Shown: piece after piece, positions 35,043 to 44,333 of the stretch
Numbering within the stretch: position 1 is the stretch's first letter
How the letters are laid out: each line of letters starts with the position of its first letter
NCBI GenBank assembly: GCA_026706935.1
Contig: JAPOXV010000026.1
Span: forward strand, 897,721 to 961,720
Direction: 5' to 3'
From: Gammaproteobacteria bacterium
GTDB taxonomy: Bacteria > Pseudomonadota > Gammaproteobacteria > Pseudomonadales > Azotimanducaceae
DNA: 64,000 nucleotides
The notes under the pieces: generated by a model
What the model was told of the DNA's origin: nothing
Seen by the model: only the letters and a program-made list of their open reading frames with translations
Databases searched by the model: none
Program-made: the position numbers and the translations under genes

Positions 35043-35876
35043 ATGAAGATTGGTATTTCGTTACCCGTCAGAGAAATGCGCGACGACTTAATTGCGATTA
35101 AGGATTTTGCGCAAGCAGCGGAGGAGTTAGGACTTACCCACTTGCGCGTGCCCGATCAAGTTTTTCGTAAGAACAGTGGTCACCTTCACGAACCGATGAT
35201 GCTCCTCAGCTACATCGCCGCAGTGACGTCGAAAATTGAACTCGTTCCTTCGGTGATCGTGCTTCCGACGCGCCAGACTGTACTGTTTGCCAAGCAAGCT
35301 GCAGAATTGGACCGACTGAGTCAGGGACGCGTACGGCTTGGCATCGGCGTCGGTGGGAGTGTCGAGGAGTACGAGTCGATGGGCGTCAATTTCCGACAGC
35401 GAGGTCGACGCTGCTCGGAGCAAATGTTGCTACTAAAGCAACTTTGGTGTGGCGAATCGGTTCAAGGTGGTACGAGATACGACGCCATTTCTCCTGATGT
35501 GTATCTCGATCCGTTGCCGGTACAGCAACCCATCCCGATGTGGATTGGAGGTGCGGGTGTACCATCGGAATCCGTACGTAGAAGGATTGGCGAGCTGGCG
35601 GATGGATGGTTCGTGTTATGCGATCCAAGCCAATTTACCGATGTTCGCGACAGCATCAATTCCTATGCTGTGGAAGCAGGAAGAGATTCGGCAATGCTAG
35701 GGATGGAAGCAGGTGTTGCCGTGGTTGGACCGCGGAAAGATGAGTGGCAAGAACGTGTCACAGGATGGCAGGAGCTTGGTCTGACCCATCTGTGTCTGAG
35801 AACCCTGGGTGGCGGAATTGAACTTGCTGATCACATTCCGACGATGCGCAACGCAGTCGCAGAATTGCCGGTCTAG
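35043..35876 (+). CDS. LLM-class flavin-dependent oxidoreductase
   Basis: A 277-residue TIM-barrel protein of the bacterial luciferase-like monooxygenase / F420-reductase superfamily. It starts MKIGISLPV, has LELVP-type strand IELVPSVIVLPTRQTVLFAKQAAELDRLSQGRVRLGIGVG split over about residues 62-102, and PIPMWIGGAG at about 160. This subgroup is often annotated F420-dependent, but F420 use cannot be concluded here because no F420 gene is in view. Its stop lies 1 bp from the stop of the convergent coiled-coil gene. Confidence 0.82.
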   Translation: MKIGISLPVREMRDDLIAIKDFAQAAEELGLTHLRVPDQVFRKNSGHLHEPMMLLSYIAAVTSKIELVPSVIVLPTRQTVLFAKQAAELDRLSQGRVRLGIGVGGSVEEYESMGVNFRQRGRRCSEQMLLLKQLWCGESVQGGTRYDAISPDVYLDPLPVQQPIPMWIGGAGVPSESVRRRIGELADGWFVLCDPSQFTDVRDSINSYAVEAGRDSAMLGMEAGVAVVGPRKDEWQERVTGWQELGLTHLCLRTLGGGIELADHIPTMRNAVAELPV

Positions 35877-35877
35877 C

Positions 35878-36570
35878 TCAGAGACTCGGTCTACTTTCCA
35901 GTGAGTTCATGCGACTTTCAAGATTGCTGACTCGACGTGAAGCATCTAGTAGGCGTTGATTGTTCTGTTGTCGTGATACGTCGATCGCTTGAATAGACTG
36001 GGTGTTTTGTTCAACTTGCCGTTTTAACGTGTCACTCAACTGACTCGTCTGCCGCGTAAGTACATTGATCTTGTCCGTGAGATCACGTTGCTGCGCGACG
36101 ACGCTTGTCAACGATGTATTTAGGTCTGTTTCAATTTGGTCTAACGTTCGACGAGTGGCTGCAAGTTCGTCTTGATTAGTAGCGATATTAGCTTGGTTAG
36201 TTTGAATCCAACCCTTATTTCGTTTATTACTCAAATCCCAGAGCTTCCGTATCTCTGATTCGTTAATGGCGATCTGTTGGTCAGCATCTTCGACCGTCGC
36301 CGTCATGTTAGATTCAGTATCTGTGAGTTGGTTTGAAAGATTGGTAACTTGATCGTGAGCTTCCGTCAGTTGTTCACTCATTAACGCCATCGATTGTTGC
36401 TGTTGCCAAACAAGCCAACCAAGGGCGACTAGACCGACGACGAGAAACAGAAGTAGAAACGTCATGATCAATACCGTCCGACCGGATGATGATCGGTTGT
36501 TGCGTCGATAGTTCCCTTCTGGGTCGGCGGTAGGTGAGATGCGACCAGGTACGAGTGAATCGTCGTTCAA
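35878..36570 (-). CDS. Single-pass membrane protein with long coiled coil
   Basis: A 230-residue protein with a polar N-terminus, one membrane helix (TVLIMTFLLLFLVVGLVALG, about 32-51) and then almost entirely predicted coiled coil rich in Gln, Asn, Thr and Leu (about 55-225). No enzyme motif. The topology suggests a periplasmic coiled coil anchored in the inner membrane. Envelope organisation is possible but unproven. It may be co-transcribed with nothing else: a strong terminator lies upstream at 36713. Confidence 0.7.
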   Translation of the reverse strand: MNDDSLVPGRISPTADPEGNYRRNNRSSSGRTVLIMTFLLLFLVVGLVALGWLVWQQQQSMALMSEQLTEAHDQVTNLSNQLTDTESNMTATVEDADQQIAINESEIRKLWDLSNKRNKGWIQTNQANIATNQDELAATRRTLDQIETDLNTSLTSVVAQQRDLTDKINVLTRQTSQLSDTLKRQVEQNTQSIQAIDVSRQQNNQRLLDASRRVSNLESRMNSLESRPSL

Positions 36571-36712
36571 AAGTGATTCGTAACGGGTAGAAAGTACAGG
36601 CTAGTTTAACTGACAGGCAATCTGATTTGCGGCATGACGTTGCAGCATGTTCGTGTTTAGACACGCGCAATCAGTAAGCGTGCAGTGAAATCGAACCGAA
36701 GGCCAAATAGAA

Positions 36713-36736
36713 AAGGGGTCTCGTACGAGACCCCTT
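36713..36736 (-). terminator. Perfect 24-bp palindromic terminator
   Basis: Arms AAGGGGTCTCGT and ACGAGACCCCTT are perfectly complementary over 12 bp without a spacer. On the minus strand the stem is followed by a T-rich stretch (TTTTCTATTT, including the last stem bases), so it terminates transcription from the PuuD-like gene (36765-37436) before the coiled-coil gene. On the plus strand the following bases are not T-rich. Confidence 0.8.
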
Positions 36737-36764
36737 CCGCGATTCGACTACGTAATTAGCGGCG

Positions 36765-37436
36765 TTACAGCCAAGCAAGCACAGCCATTACGACAACCGT
36801 TAGTACGACACTGCTACCAATGACACCTTTGACCGTTGTAAGTGGTCCGGTTTTGCCGAACAAAGCGTTAGCTTCGATCAATAAAACGAGTATCAGTAGT
36901 ATCCAAAAGTCATAGTTTGGTTGATTCCAAATATCGCCTTTCATCCATGCTACGCCATGCGCTGAACTTCCCATAAGAAATAGCATTGGAAGTGAGAGGA
37001 ACGTGTTTGTACGTGACGCCAATAGTGCTTTAGCCGCAGCATCGGCTTGTCCTGGGTCTGCCTCTCCGCCGCCGGCGACCGATTCGTTTGATGCAATGAC
37101 GATTTTTTGATTAGGCCAAATCACCAACCAAACGTTGAGAAACATGATGGTCGCCATGAGGCCACCGATCAGGAGACCACTCGTAAGTAAGCCGACGTGA
37201 TACACAAAGTAAAGCAATAACAAACCTGTAATGAACGTAAGCATCGCGGCCCATCGGAAGTACCAGAGAGCCGTGGGTACGAGTTTGGTGAATAGCTCCA
37301 CCTTGGTGGAATCAGATGCACTCGCGGCAAAGCCGCCTTGAACAAAGTTGAAGTAATAAAGCAATCCAATCCATGCGACACCGAATACGTAGTGACCCCA
37401 ACGCGCTAGATAGTTGATGACTTCCATAAATTCCAT
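36765..37436 (-). CDS. PuuD N-terminal-like membrane protein (urate hydroxylase-like, no cytochrome domain)
   Basis: A 223-residue integral membrane protein. It resembles the membrane domain of bacterial PuuD: ARWGHYVFGVAWIGLLYYFN near residue 11-30, NVWLVIWPNQK near 101-111 and SRTNTFLSLPMLFLMGSSAH near 141-160, with conserved His residues that could bind heme. PuuD oxidises urate and usually carries a C-terminal cytochrome c domain, which is missing here because the protein ends after the last helix. No purine-degradation genes flank it. It may be an orphan membrane redox protein with another partner. The gene is terminated by the palindrome at 36713. Confidence 0.7.
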   Translation of the reverse strand: MEFMEVINYLARWGHYVFGVAWIGLLYYFNFVQGGFAASASDSTKVELFTKLVPTALWYFRWAAMLTFITGLLLLYFVYHVGLLTSGLLIGGLMATIMFLNVWLVIWPNQKIVIASNESVAGGGEADPGQADAAAKALLASRTNTFLSLPMLFLMGSSAHGVAWMKGDIWNQPNYDFWILLILVLLIEANALFGKTGPLTTVKGVIGSSVVLTVVVMAVLAWL

Positions 37437-37686
37437 GTGTTTCCCCCGCAGACGATGAAAAGGTACAGTGTAACCGCGTTACCCGTCGCAAACTATGCCA
37501 CAAAAATCCTAAATTTCAAACTAACTAGTCGATTGAATCGTCGATTCCAGCAGATACTCCCGAATGCGTTTCCGCAGCTTAAAATCCCGCTATCGTACGA
37601 ACAGTCGTTGACGCGTTAACTCTAGTGCGAACTTGACGACGCGTCGCCTGTCCTCCTAATTACTTCCAACCCCGCAAGCTATTTCC

Positions 37687-40600
37687 GTGGCAATACGCGC
37701 TTTCAGCAGTAACACGATACTGAGTCTCCCGATCAGACGTCCAATGGCGACGAGCATGCTGTTTCTTGCATGCCTCCTATTAGGCTTGATTGCCGTGCAG
37801 CGCATGCCAATCGCGCTCTTCCCTTCGTTAGAAGGCGAGACACTGAATGTTAGGTTCGCACGGCAAAACAGCAGCCCTGAACTACTCGAGCGTGAGATTC
37901 TGAACAAGCTCGAATCACGGATAGGCGCGATTCCCGACGTGCGGGAGACAACGGCGGAGATTCGCGGCTCGCAAGGGAATCTCAGCATTGAGTTTAAGCC
38001 GGACACCGATATCAAGATTCGGGAATACGAGGTAAGACGTATCGCTTCACGGTTGCAACGTGAACAACCTCGCAATACCACTTATATAGGTGTGCAAGCC
38101 GCGAATACGAGCGCGTTTGATACCTTCGTAATGGATATTTCCGTTATCGGTGGCACAGGTGATACGGACGTACTGTTCGATATCGCGGCAGATGTGATTG
38201 CACCTCGATTTGCTTCGGTGCCTGGCGTCGCACAAGCAACCACGTCAGGTGGGGGAGGCAGGCAAGTCGTGGTGCAGGTTGATCCAAGCGCTGCAGCGAT
38301 GCTAGGAATCAATACGGAAGACATCACCCAAGCCATTGAACGCACTACAGGTGCATTGCGCTATGTGGGTGATCTCGAGGACGAAACAGGTGCGACTCCC
38401 GTCATGTTAGACGGTCGAGTGCGCGACCTTCAGACTCTTGAGAACACGCAAGTCTCGAATCAATCACCTGCGGAATTACGCCACACGAGCGATGTTTTCT
38501 TTGGTTATGCCTCACATGATTCGTTTTATCGCGTTAACGGTGAAGAAGCCGTTGGCATCACGATATATCAAGAAGAAACAGCGAATCTCGTTGAGCTTGG
38601 CAACGAGTTAAGAAATCGAGTAGCTGAAGTTCGGAAGGAACTTGAGTCGATGGGGATCGACTTGGTCGTGTTGCAGGATGCATCGGAGCAGGTTGGTGAT
38701 CAGCTATCACGCCTGACCAAGCTCGGTTTGATCGGCCTAGGGCTATCCATGCTCGCGTTGTTCGTATTCCTGCGGCAGTGGCGAGCCGTTTTGGTCGTGG
38801 GCGTAGCGGTACCGGTCAGCATCGTGCTGGCATTGGCACTGCTTTACCTCCTCGGTTACGGCATCAATCTGCTGACATTATTTGGTCTGGCGGTTTCTAT
38901 TGGATTACTCGTTGATAACAGCGTGGTGGTGTATGAAGCCATCTTGCGAGGCGTAGAACGTCAGGTTCCAATCGCTGAAGCCGTGGAGAAGGGGCTACGT
39001 CGAACCATTCGGGCGATCTCAGCCGCGAGTTTGACGACTGCGATCGTCTTCCTTCCGCTCCTATTGATCGACCTTGAGAATACCTTCATTCAGGAATTAA
39101 TGACGATTGTTGCCGTTTCGTTGTTATTACCGATTGGTACATCACTCATTGTCGCAATCGGGTTGGTACCGTTACTCGCGCATCGGCTCGCTGCACCAGC
39201 GGCACTGAAACGGGTTGATCGCCAACGCGAAGTACACGAAAAACGGGGAGGATTAGTCGCGCCGGACTTCATGCGGGCGCTGTTGACGGGTTTTTCGAAA
39301 TCTGCATTACGACACCCGGCGTCTTGGTTGACAGGTGTAGCGTTCGCGGTCTTACTCACGATCTTTTTCGCGTGGATTCCAGTAATATCCGGGAGCTCAG
39401 CACGCGGAGCTCAGAATGCAGACAGTGTGCAGATTAATGTGATGTTCGACCGTGGCGCGCGGAGTATCGATGCTGCCGTCGACGTCATGTCTCGGATTGA
39501 AGCGGAACTGTTGAGCGTCGACGGCATCGAGTCAGTCACTGTAAACGGTAATAAGGAAGGTGCACAGCTCTCGGTGCAATTCATTGACCTTGACGACCGA
39601 CCCAAAGATCTAACCGTCGGGTCAGTTCGCGGTCGCGTGTGGAAACTCGCGGAGAAACTCAGAGGAATCGACATCATGGCTCCCGGGGAGCGAGGCAATG
39701 ACTCGAATCGACGACGGAGTACTTCATCACGATTCAATGACGCTCCGCCAGGTCGCATTGTTGTATCCGGTCCCGATTCGCGAGTGCTTTGGAATCTAGC
39801 GGATGACATTGAGGAACGACTGGAAGGTGCAAACTTTGTCGCAGGTGCTTGGGTAGCTGCACCTCGTGGCAACCCGGAACTTTGGGTAAGTCCGAACGAA
39901 AGTGTCCTTGATTCCCTTGGTCTGCGACTTAGTGACGTTCTTGGTAATCTAAACATTGCCGGTACCGAAGGCGTTCAAATGGCGACCGACTATGCGCTCC
40001 CGTCCGGTCGAGAAATTCCCATTGTTGTTGAGCGTATCGGTGTAAGAGACGAATCGACATCGCTCGCCGATTTACGCAATATGAGGATTAATACGACTGC
40101 AGGTGCAATCCGTTTAGAGACGGTTGCGACGGCACGTCAAATGCGACCGCTGCCAGTCATAGTGCACAAGAATGGCAGACGTGAGATGGCGGTTCACTAT
40201 CGATTGAGCAATTCAGCGCCCTCATCCGGTGCCGCACTTGAATCCATTCGCGAACAAATCAACGAGATGGTTGCAAGTGCACCACGACCACCAGAGTACG
40301 TAATCGAAACACCAGAACCAAACGAGGATGTTTCTGCAGCTTCGAAGGTACTGCTCCCGGCGCTACTGTTCCTCTTCCTGGTTTTGGCGATGACTTTCGA
40401 ATCGTTGTCATTACCAGTACTTGTGCTACTTGCACTACCACTTACGATGTTAGGGTCGGGTTGGGTCCTGTTTCTAACGGGTAAGTCGATGGAACCGGGT
40501 GTTCTCGTTGGTATGTTGGCGCTCGTCGGGCTGACCGTTAACCCGGCAATCTTGCTCGTCGATCGCATGCAACGAAAGACGCTTGATGCCGGATGGTCTC

Positions 40601-42465
40601 GTGGCGCTGCCGCGCTTTCGGCGATGCGAGAGCGTACGCGACCTGTGTTATTGGTCACGGCTACAACGATTGCGGCATTGGCGCCGTTGGCCGTGTCAAC
40701 GGGTCGGGAAAACGAAATCTGGCCGGGTTTTGCTGTGACGGTTATCGGCGGCCTGATCACATCGGCTTTATTGACCTTATTGGTCATTCCAGTGGGTTAT
40801 ATCTTGTTGCATCGACTGGATCGGATTTTTGGTCGCGTCGGACCGTGGTTAATGGTTGGTTGGCTTGGTACGACGACACTGCTGATGACTTGGATGATCT
40901 GGACCGAACTACTGGTATCGATCCTTTGGCAGTTCATTGTTGCGTTACTCGTCGGCGGTTGCTTATTAGCGCTGATCGTGATGTTCTTCCGGAGACAGGA
41001 GCCACCGGAGCCACACACTGATGGCGGACCGCCGCTGCTTGAGGTCAAACACCTAGGCAAGATCTACGGGCTTCCCGGTCCGCTTCGCGCCACAATCGAG
41101 CAACGCAAGCAATTCATACGGCGCGTTATCGAGCGAGGTGGCGAGATGTTCTCGCGAGCGGATTCGATTGAAAAAGCGATTGTCCTACTGATCGTCGCTG
41201 CAGGGTTTGGTGCGGTTAGCTATCTGACGATTGAAGGTCTATGGGGACTGCTTGCTGCGCTTGGCGTAGCTTGCTGCATTGGTCTGTTCACGTACGAGAT
41301 ACGCAGTCTTCTAGGTCGTGTCGACGAAACGGGAGCTGTCATTCCGAACGCGTTAGTAACTGCGTTGGTATACGGATTGCCGTGGGTCGCGATCGCCATG
41401 AACATCTATCTCGTCAATGTCAAACCAACGCTTGCGAATGAAGTACCTGAAGTACCACTGATTTGGCCGATCGTCATCGGCATTGTGCTATTCGTCCTGC
41501 AATTCATGCGCCGTAGCGCGGTCAGGCAGATTCGAGGCGACATACCAGAACGGGTGGAGGGTTTTCTCCGATATCCGCGTACTTACTTGAGACGTTGGTC
41601 GAAACGGTTCGCGGGATTGGACATGCAAGGTGAGGAAGTCAAAGCGCTAACAGGCGTCGACTTTGTTGCCAAGCGCGGAATGATTGGGATTCTCGGTCCA
41701 AACGGCGCGGGGAAGACGACGCTGCTGCGGCAGATGGCGGGAATACTGGAACCCACGAGCGGTGTTGTCGCACTCGGCGGGATTCCGATAAGTTCATTAA
41801 AAAAACACTTGGCGCGATGGATCGGCTATCTACCGCAGGATTCCGGCTTACCTACTGGTTCAACGCCTAAGGCGTACCTTATGTATTACGCCGGGTTATA
41901 TGAAATCCCCGTTGCAGATCGCGAGGAGCGTGTCGACAGTCTGTTAAAGGAAGTCGGCTTGGAAGAAAAGCAGGACGACGCAATCGGCAGTTTGTCTGGC
42001 GGTATGCGACAACGCGTCGCTGTGGCAAGGACGTTGCTGCGACTACCACCGATCATCATTGTTGACGAACCGACAGTCGGATTGGATCCGCGGGAACGGA
42101 TTCGATTTAGAAATCTGCTGAGCCGGCTGGCTCAAAACCGTATCGTTTTATTTTCGACCCACGTTGTGGACGATGTCGCCGTAGCCTGTGATCGAGTGCT
42201 TGTCCTTGCAAGAAATCAAATGCAGTTTGATGGGGCGCCTTCTGAGCTCTCGACGTATGCGGAAGACAGAGTCTGGACGTTTGAGCAAAGGGAAGATGTC
42301 GCGTTCGAGCTGCCAGAAGGTGCAATTCTTGTCAACGAGTCACCTACGGGTAGCGGTCAGGTTCGGCGTCGAGTTCTGGCAAAAGAAGCACCTGCTCAGA
42401 ACGCAGAGAAGGTCAACGCGAATCTTGAAGATGGCTATCTCTGGTTGATTGGCGCGACAACGTGA
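37687..42465 (+). CDS. RND permease fused to a split ABC ATPase
   Basis: One uninterrupted 1592-residue frame. Residues about 1-1050 form a full RND permease: helix 1 at about 18-38, periplasmic porter regions, helices 2-6 from about 346, and a second half with helices near 549 and 888-1050. The relay positions read LLVDNSVVV (Asp410-Asn411) and LTVNPAILLVD (Asn952), the Asp-Asn/Asn class seen in many HAE-type pumps. Two further helices follow (about 1059-1102). The first ABC strand is LLEVKHLGKIYG (1117-1128, with a possible A-loop Tyr1127). About four more helices follow (1165-1280), then the ABC core: Walker A GPNGAGKTT (1337-1345), signature LSGGMRQR (1436), Walker B IIIVDEPTVGLD (Asp1460, Glu1461) and switch His in LFSTHVVDDV. 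The gene overlaps an ABC-2 permease gene by 4 bp. No adaptor or outer-membrane channel gene is adjacent. Probably an envelope exporter coupling ion gradient and ATP; substrate unknown. Confidence 0.88.
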   Translation: MAIRAFSSNTILSLPIRRPMATSMLFLACLLLGLIAVQRMPIALFPSLEGETLNVRFARQNSSPELLEREILNKLESRIGAIPDVRETTAEIRGSQGNLSIEFKPDTDIKIREYEVRRIASRLQREQPRNTTYIGVQAANTSAFDTFVMDISVIGGTGDTDVLFDIAADVIAPRFASVPGVAQATTSGGGGRQVVVQVDPSAAAMLGINTEDITQAIERTTGALRYVGDLEDETGATPVMLDGRVRDLQTLENTQVSNQSPAELRHTSDVFFGYASHDSFYRVNGEEAVGITIYQEETANLVELGNELRNRVAEVRKELESMGIDLVVLQDASEQVGDQLSRLTKLGLIGLGLSMLALFVFLRQWRAVLVVGVAVPVSIVLALALLYLLGYGINLLTLFGLAVSIGLLVDNSVVVYEAILRGVERQVPIAEAVEKGLRRTIRAISAASLTTAIVFLPLLLIDLENTFIQELMTIVAVSLLLPIGTSLIVAIGLVPLLAHRLAAPAALKRVDRQREVHEKRGGLVAPDFMRALLTGFSKSALRHPASWLTGVAFAVLLTIFFAWIPVISGSSARGAQNADSVQINVMFDRGARSIDAAVDVMSRIEAELLSVDGIESVTVNGNKEGAQLSVQFIDLDDRPKDLTVGSVRGRVWKLAEKLRGIDIMAPGERGNDSNRRRSTSSRFNDAPPGRIVVSGPDSRVLWNLADDIEERLEGANFVAGAWVAAPRGNPELWVSPNESVLDSLGLRLSDVLGNLNIAGTEGVQMATDYALPSGREIPIVVERIGVRDESTSLADLRNMRINTTAGAIRLETVATARQMRPLPVIVHKNGRREMAVHYRLSNSAPSSGAALESIREQINEMVASAPRPPEYVIETPEPNEDVSAASKVLLPALLFLFLVLAMTFESLSLPVLVLLALPLTMLGSGWVLFLTGKSMEPGVLVGMLALVGLTVNPAILLVDRMQRKTLDAGWSRGAAALSAMRERTRPVLLVTATTIAALAPLAVSTGRENEIWPGFAVTVIGGLITSALLTLLVIPVGYILLHRLDRIFGRVGPWLMVGWLGTTTLLMTWMIWTELLVSILWQFIVALLVGGCLLALIVMFFRRQEPPEPHTDGGPPLLEVKHLGKIYGLPGPLRATIEQRKQFIRRVIERGGEMFSRADSIEKAIVLLIVAAGFGAVSYLTIEGLWGLLAALGVACCIGLFTYEIRSLLGRVDETGAVIPNALVTALVYGLPWVAIAMNIYLVNVKPTLANEVPEVPLIWPIVIGIVLFVLQFMRRSAVRQIRGDIPERVEGFLRYPRTYLRRWSKRFAGLDMQGEEVKALTGVDFVAKRGMIGILGPNGAGKTTLLRQMAGILEPTSGVVALGGIPISSLKKHLARWIGYLPQDSGLPTGSTPKAYLMYYAGLYEIPVADREERVDSLLKEVGLEEKQDDAIGSLSGGMRQRVAVARTLLRLPPIIIVDEPTVGLDPRERIRFRNLLSRLAQNRIVLFSTHVVDDVAVACDRVLVLARNQMQFDGAPSELSTYAEDRVWTFEQREDVAFELPEGAILVNESPTGSGQVRRRVLAKEAPAQNAEKVNANLEDGYLWLIGATT

Positions 42466-43181
42466 CGTCACCGATTCGGACGTTCGTCGGTGGCCTGGAG
42501 ATGTATCGCTACGCAGCGATCAGTCTAGCGGGGAAGTTTTTTTACTTAACTCTGTTAGTCGCGCCGCTTTGGGTACTAGGTCTATTCGCGCTCGAATACA
42601 CCGGAATTGTGGATGGTTTCAACGGTGGGCATGCACAGGTAACGCTTATTGGCATCCCGTTGTTCTTCATTGGTGTCTTTCTCGGTCTGCGCATCATCGC
42701 AAGTGAGATTAGTGGCCGGAGTCTGGAGATCGTCTATACCGTACCCGGGGGTTGTGAACGCGTTTGGTGGGTTAAGTTGGTCGCGGCAGTATTAATCCTT
42801 CTTCCGGTTGAAATTCTGTTAGGCGTCGGTGTTTGGTTCTTCGTTACAAAGTACCCTCTACTGGCTTTGCAGGGCGCTTTACAGGGCGCATTGTTCGCTA
42901 TGGTCTTAGCGATGGGCATGTCTGCGTTGTTCAGGAGCGAAATTGGTGGTGCGGTTGCCACGGCGTTGGTTCTCGCGTTTTTCGCATTCACCTCGGGTTT
43001 CGGAAGTGTTCAAACTAGGTTTTCTCCGTTTTACAACCCGTTCACACTATTTGATGCCGATCCCGAAACACTATTAGCGCACACCATGCAGAATCGAATA
43101 GGCTATTTCTTGCTAACGTTAGCCATTCTGGGTCTCGCATTTATGCGGAGCAACCGTCGAGAAAAGCTGCTTAGCGGCTAG
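42462..43181 (+). CDS. ABC-2 type permease partner of the RND-ABC fusion
   Basis: A 239-residue membrane protein with about six helices and no ATPase, of the ABC-2/CcmB-like permease type. It starts at GTG 42462, which overlaps the stop of the fusion gene (GTGA), so translation is coupled. Helices are near residues 20-45, 62-78, 105-125, 133-155, 160-180 and 210-228. A short amphipathic ISGRSLEIVYTVPGGCERVW stretch (about 85-104) fits the coupling-loop region of such permeases. It most likely receives ATP-driven motion from the ABC domain fused to the RND pump. Confidence 0.82.
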   Translation: MTSPIRTFVGGLEMYRYAAISLAGKFFYLTLLVAPLWVLGLFALEYTGIVDGFNGGHAQVTLIGIPLFFIGVFLGLRIIASEISGRSLEIVYTVPGGCERVWWVKLVAAVLILLPVEILLGVGVWFFVTKYPLLALQGALQGALFAMVLAMGMSALFRSEIGGAVATALVLAFFAFTSGFGSVQTRFSPFYNPFTLFDADPETLLAHTMQNRIGYFLLTLAILGLAFMRSNRREKLLSG

Positions 43182-43226
43182 AAGGTAAACTAGCGGGGCT
43201 ACGAACCCGGTCTGAGGAGATAGGCG

Positions 43227-44309
43227 ATGAAAGCAGCAGTGTTGAACGAGGCGAGATCCCCTTTAGAAGTACAGGAAGTCTCAATCAGTAAGCCTCGCGC
43301 GCGTGAAGTTTTAGTACGTACAGTCGCCGCGGGAGTTTGTCACTCAGATCTGCATTTTCAAAATGGTTCGTATCCATACCCGATGCCTTGTATTTTGGGG
43401 CATGAGTCTGCCGGTATTGTCGAACAGGTTGGATCGGACGTCGTATACGTTAAACCGGGCGACCATGTCATTACATGCTTATCGGCGTTCTGTGGCCACT
43501 GTGAATACTGTCTCACTGGTCACATGTCATTGTGTCAGGAACCTGAACTACAACGCGGCTTTGACGATGAACCGCGTCTATCGAAGGACGGTGCGCCGGT
43601 TGCGCAGTTCCTAAACCTCTCTTCTTTTGCCGAATATATGCTGGTTCATGAGCATGCGGTGGCAAAGATTCGCGAAGACATGCCCTTGGATCGAGCCGCT
43701 TTGATCGGCTGTGGCGTGACGACAGGTGTAGGCGCCGTCATTCATACGGCGGCGATTGAACCTGGATCATCGGTGGCGGTGATTGGCTGTGGTGGCGTTG
43801 GGCTGTCTTGTGTCAATGGTGCCGAACTCGCAGGAGCAGGTCGAATCATTGCCATTGACACGGTCGCGAGTAAGCTTGAATTAGCGCGGAAATTCGGTGC
43901 AACGGATACTGTTAATGCCGCTGAGGTTGATCCGGTTGAGGCAGTGCGTGAGATGACCGGTGGCGGCGTTCACTACGCGTTCGAAGCGATCGGATTAAAA
44001 ATCACTACAGAGCAGGCATGGAAGATGATCGGTGCCGGTGGATGCGCGACGGTTATTGGGATGATCCCGGTGGGCACCAACATTGAGATCCACGGTCCTG
44101 AGCTGCTGCGCGAAAAGAAGCTGCAAGGCTCGAATATGGGCTCAAATCGATTCCGTGTCGATATGCCTCGATTCGTCGACTTCTATCTCGCCGGAAAGTT
44201 ACATCTCGATGACATGATCTCAGGTCACATCAATCTAGGCGACATTAACGGCGCGTTCGATGCGCTAGAGACGGGTGAAGTTGCGCGAAACATCGTGATG
44301 TTCGAATAG
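43227..44309 (+). CDS. Zinc-dependent alcohol dehydrogenase
   Basis: A 360-residue medium-chain dehydrogenase with both zinc sites. Catalytic ligands are in GVCHSDLHF (Cys38) and LGHESAG (His about 60). The structural zinc cluster follows the C-x2-C-x2-C-x7-C pattern (about 90-104). The NAD site GCGGVGLSCVNGAELAGAG is near 185 and is followed by an Asp (AIDTVASK), favouring NAD. A good GAGGAGA ribosome-binding site precedes the ATG. It resembles class III-like and aryl/long-chain alcohol dehydrogenases; substrate unknown. Confidence 0.88.
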   Translation: MKAAVLNEARSPLEVQEVSISKPRAREVLVRTVAAGVCHSDLHFQNGSYPYPMPCILGHESAGIVEQVGSDVVYVKPGDHVITCLSAFCGHCEYCLTGHMSLCQEPELQRGFDDEPRLSKDGAPVAQFLNLSSFAEYMLVHEHAVAKIREDMPLDRAALIGCGVTTGVGAVIHTAAIEPGSSVAVIGCGGVGLSCVNGAELAGAGRIIAIDTVASKLELARKFGATDTVNAAEVDPVEAVREMTGGGVHYAFEAIGLKITTEQAWKMIGAGGCATVIGMIPVGTNIEIHGPELLREKKLQGSNMGSNRFRVDMPRFVDFYLAGKLHLDDMISGHINLGDINGAFDALETGEVARNIVMFE

Positions 44310-44333
44310 CGTATTTTTCGAACGTTTCAGATT

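Noticed and set aside
38905..38920. Loss of the RND proton relay because the second Asp is Asn
   Set aside because: Asp-Asn with Asn in the later helix is common in one class of RND pumps, so it is not evidence of inactivation.
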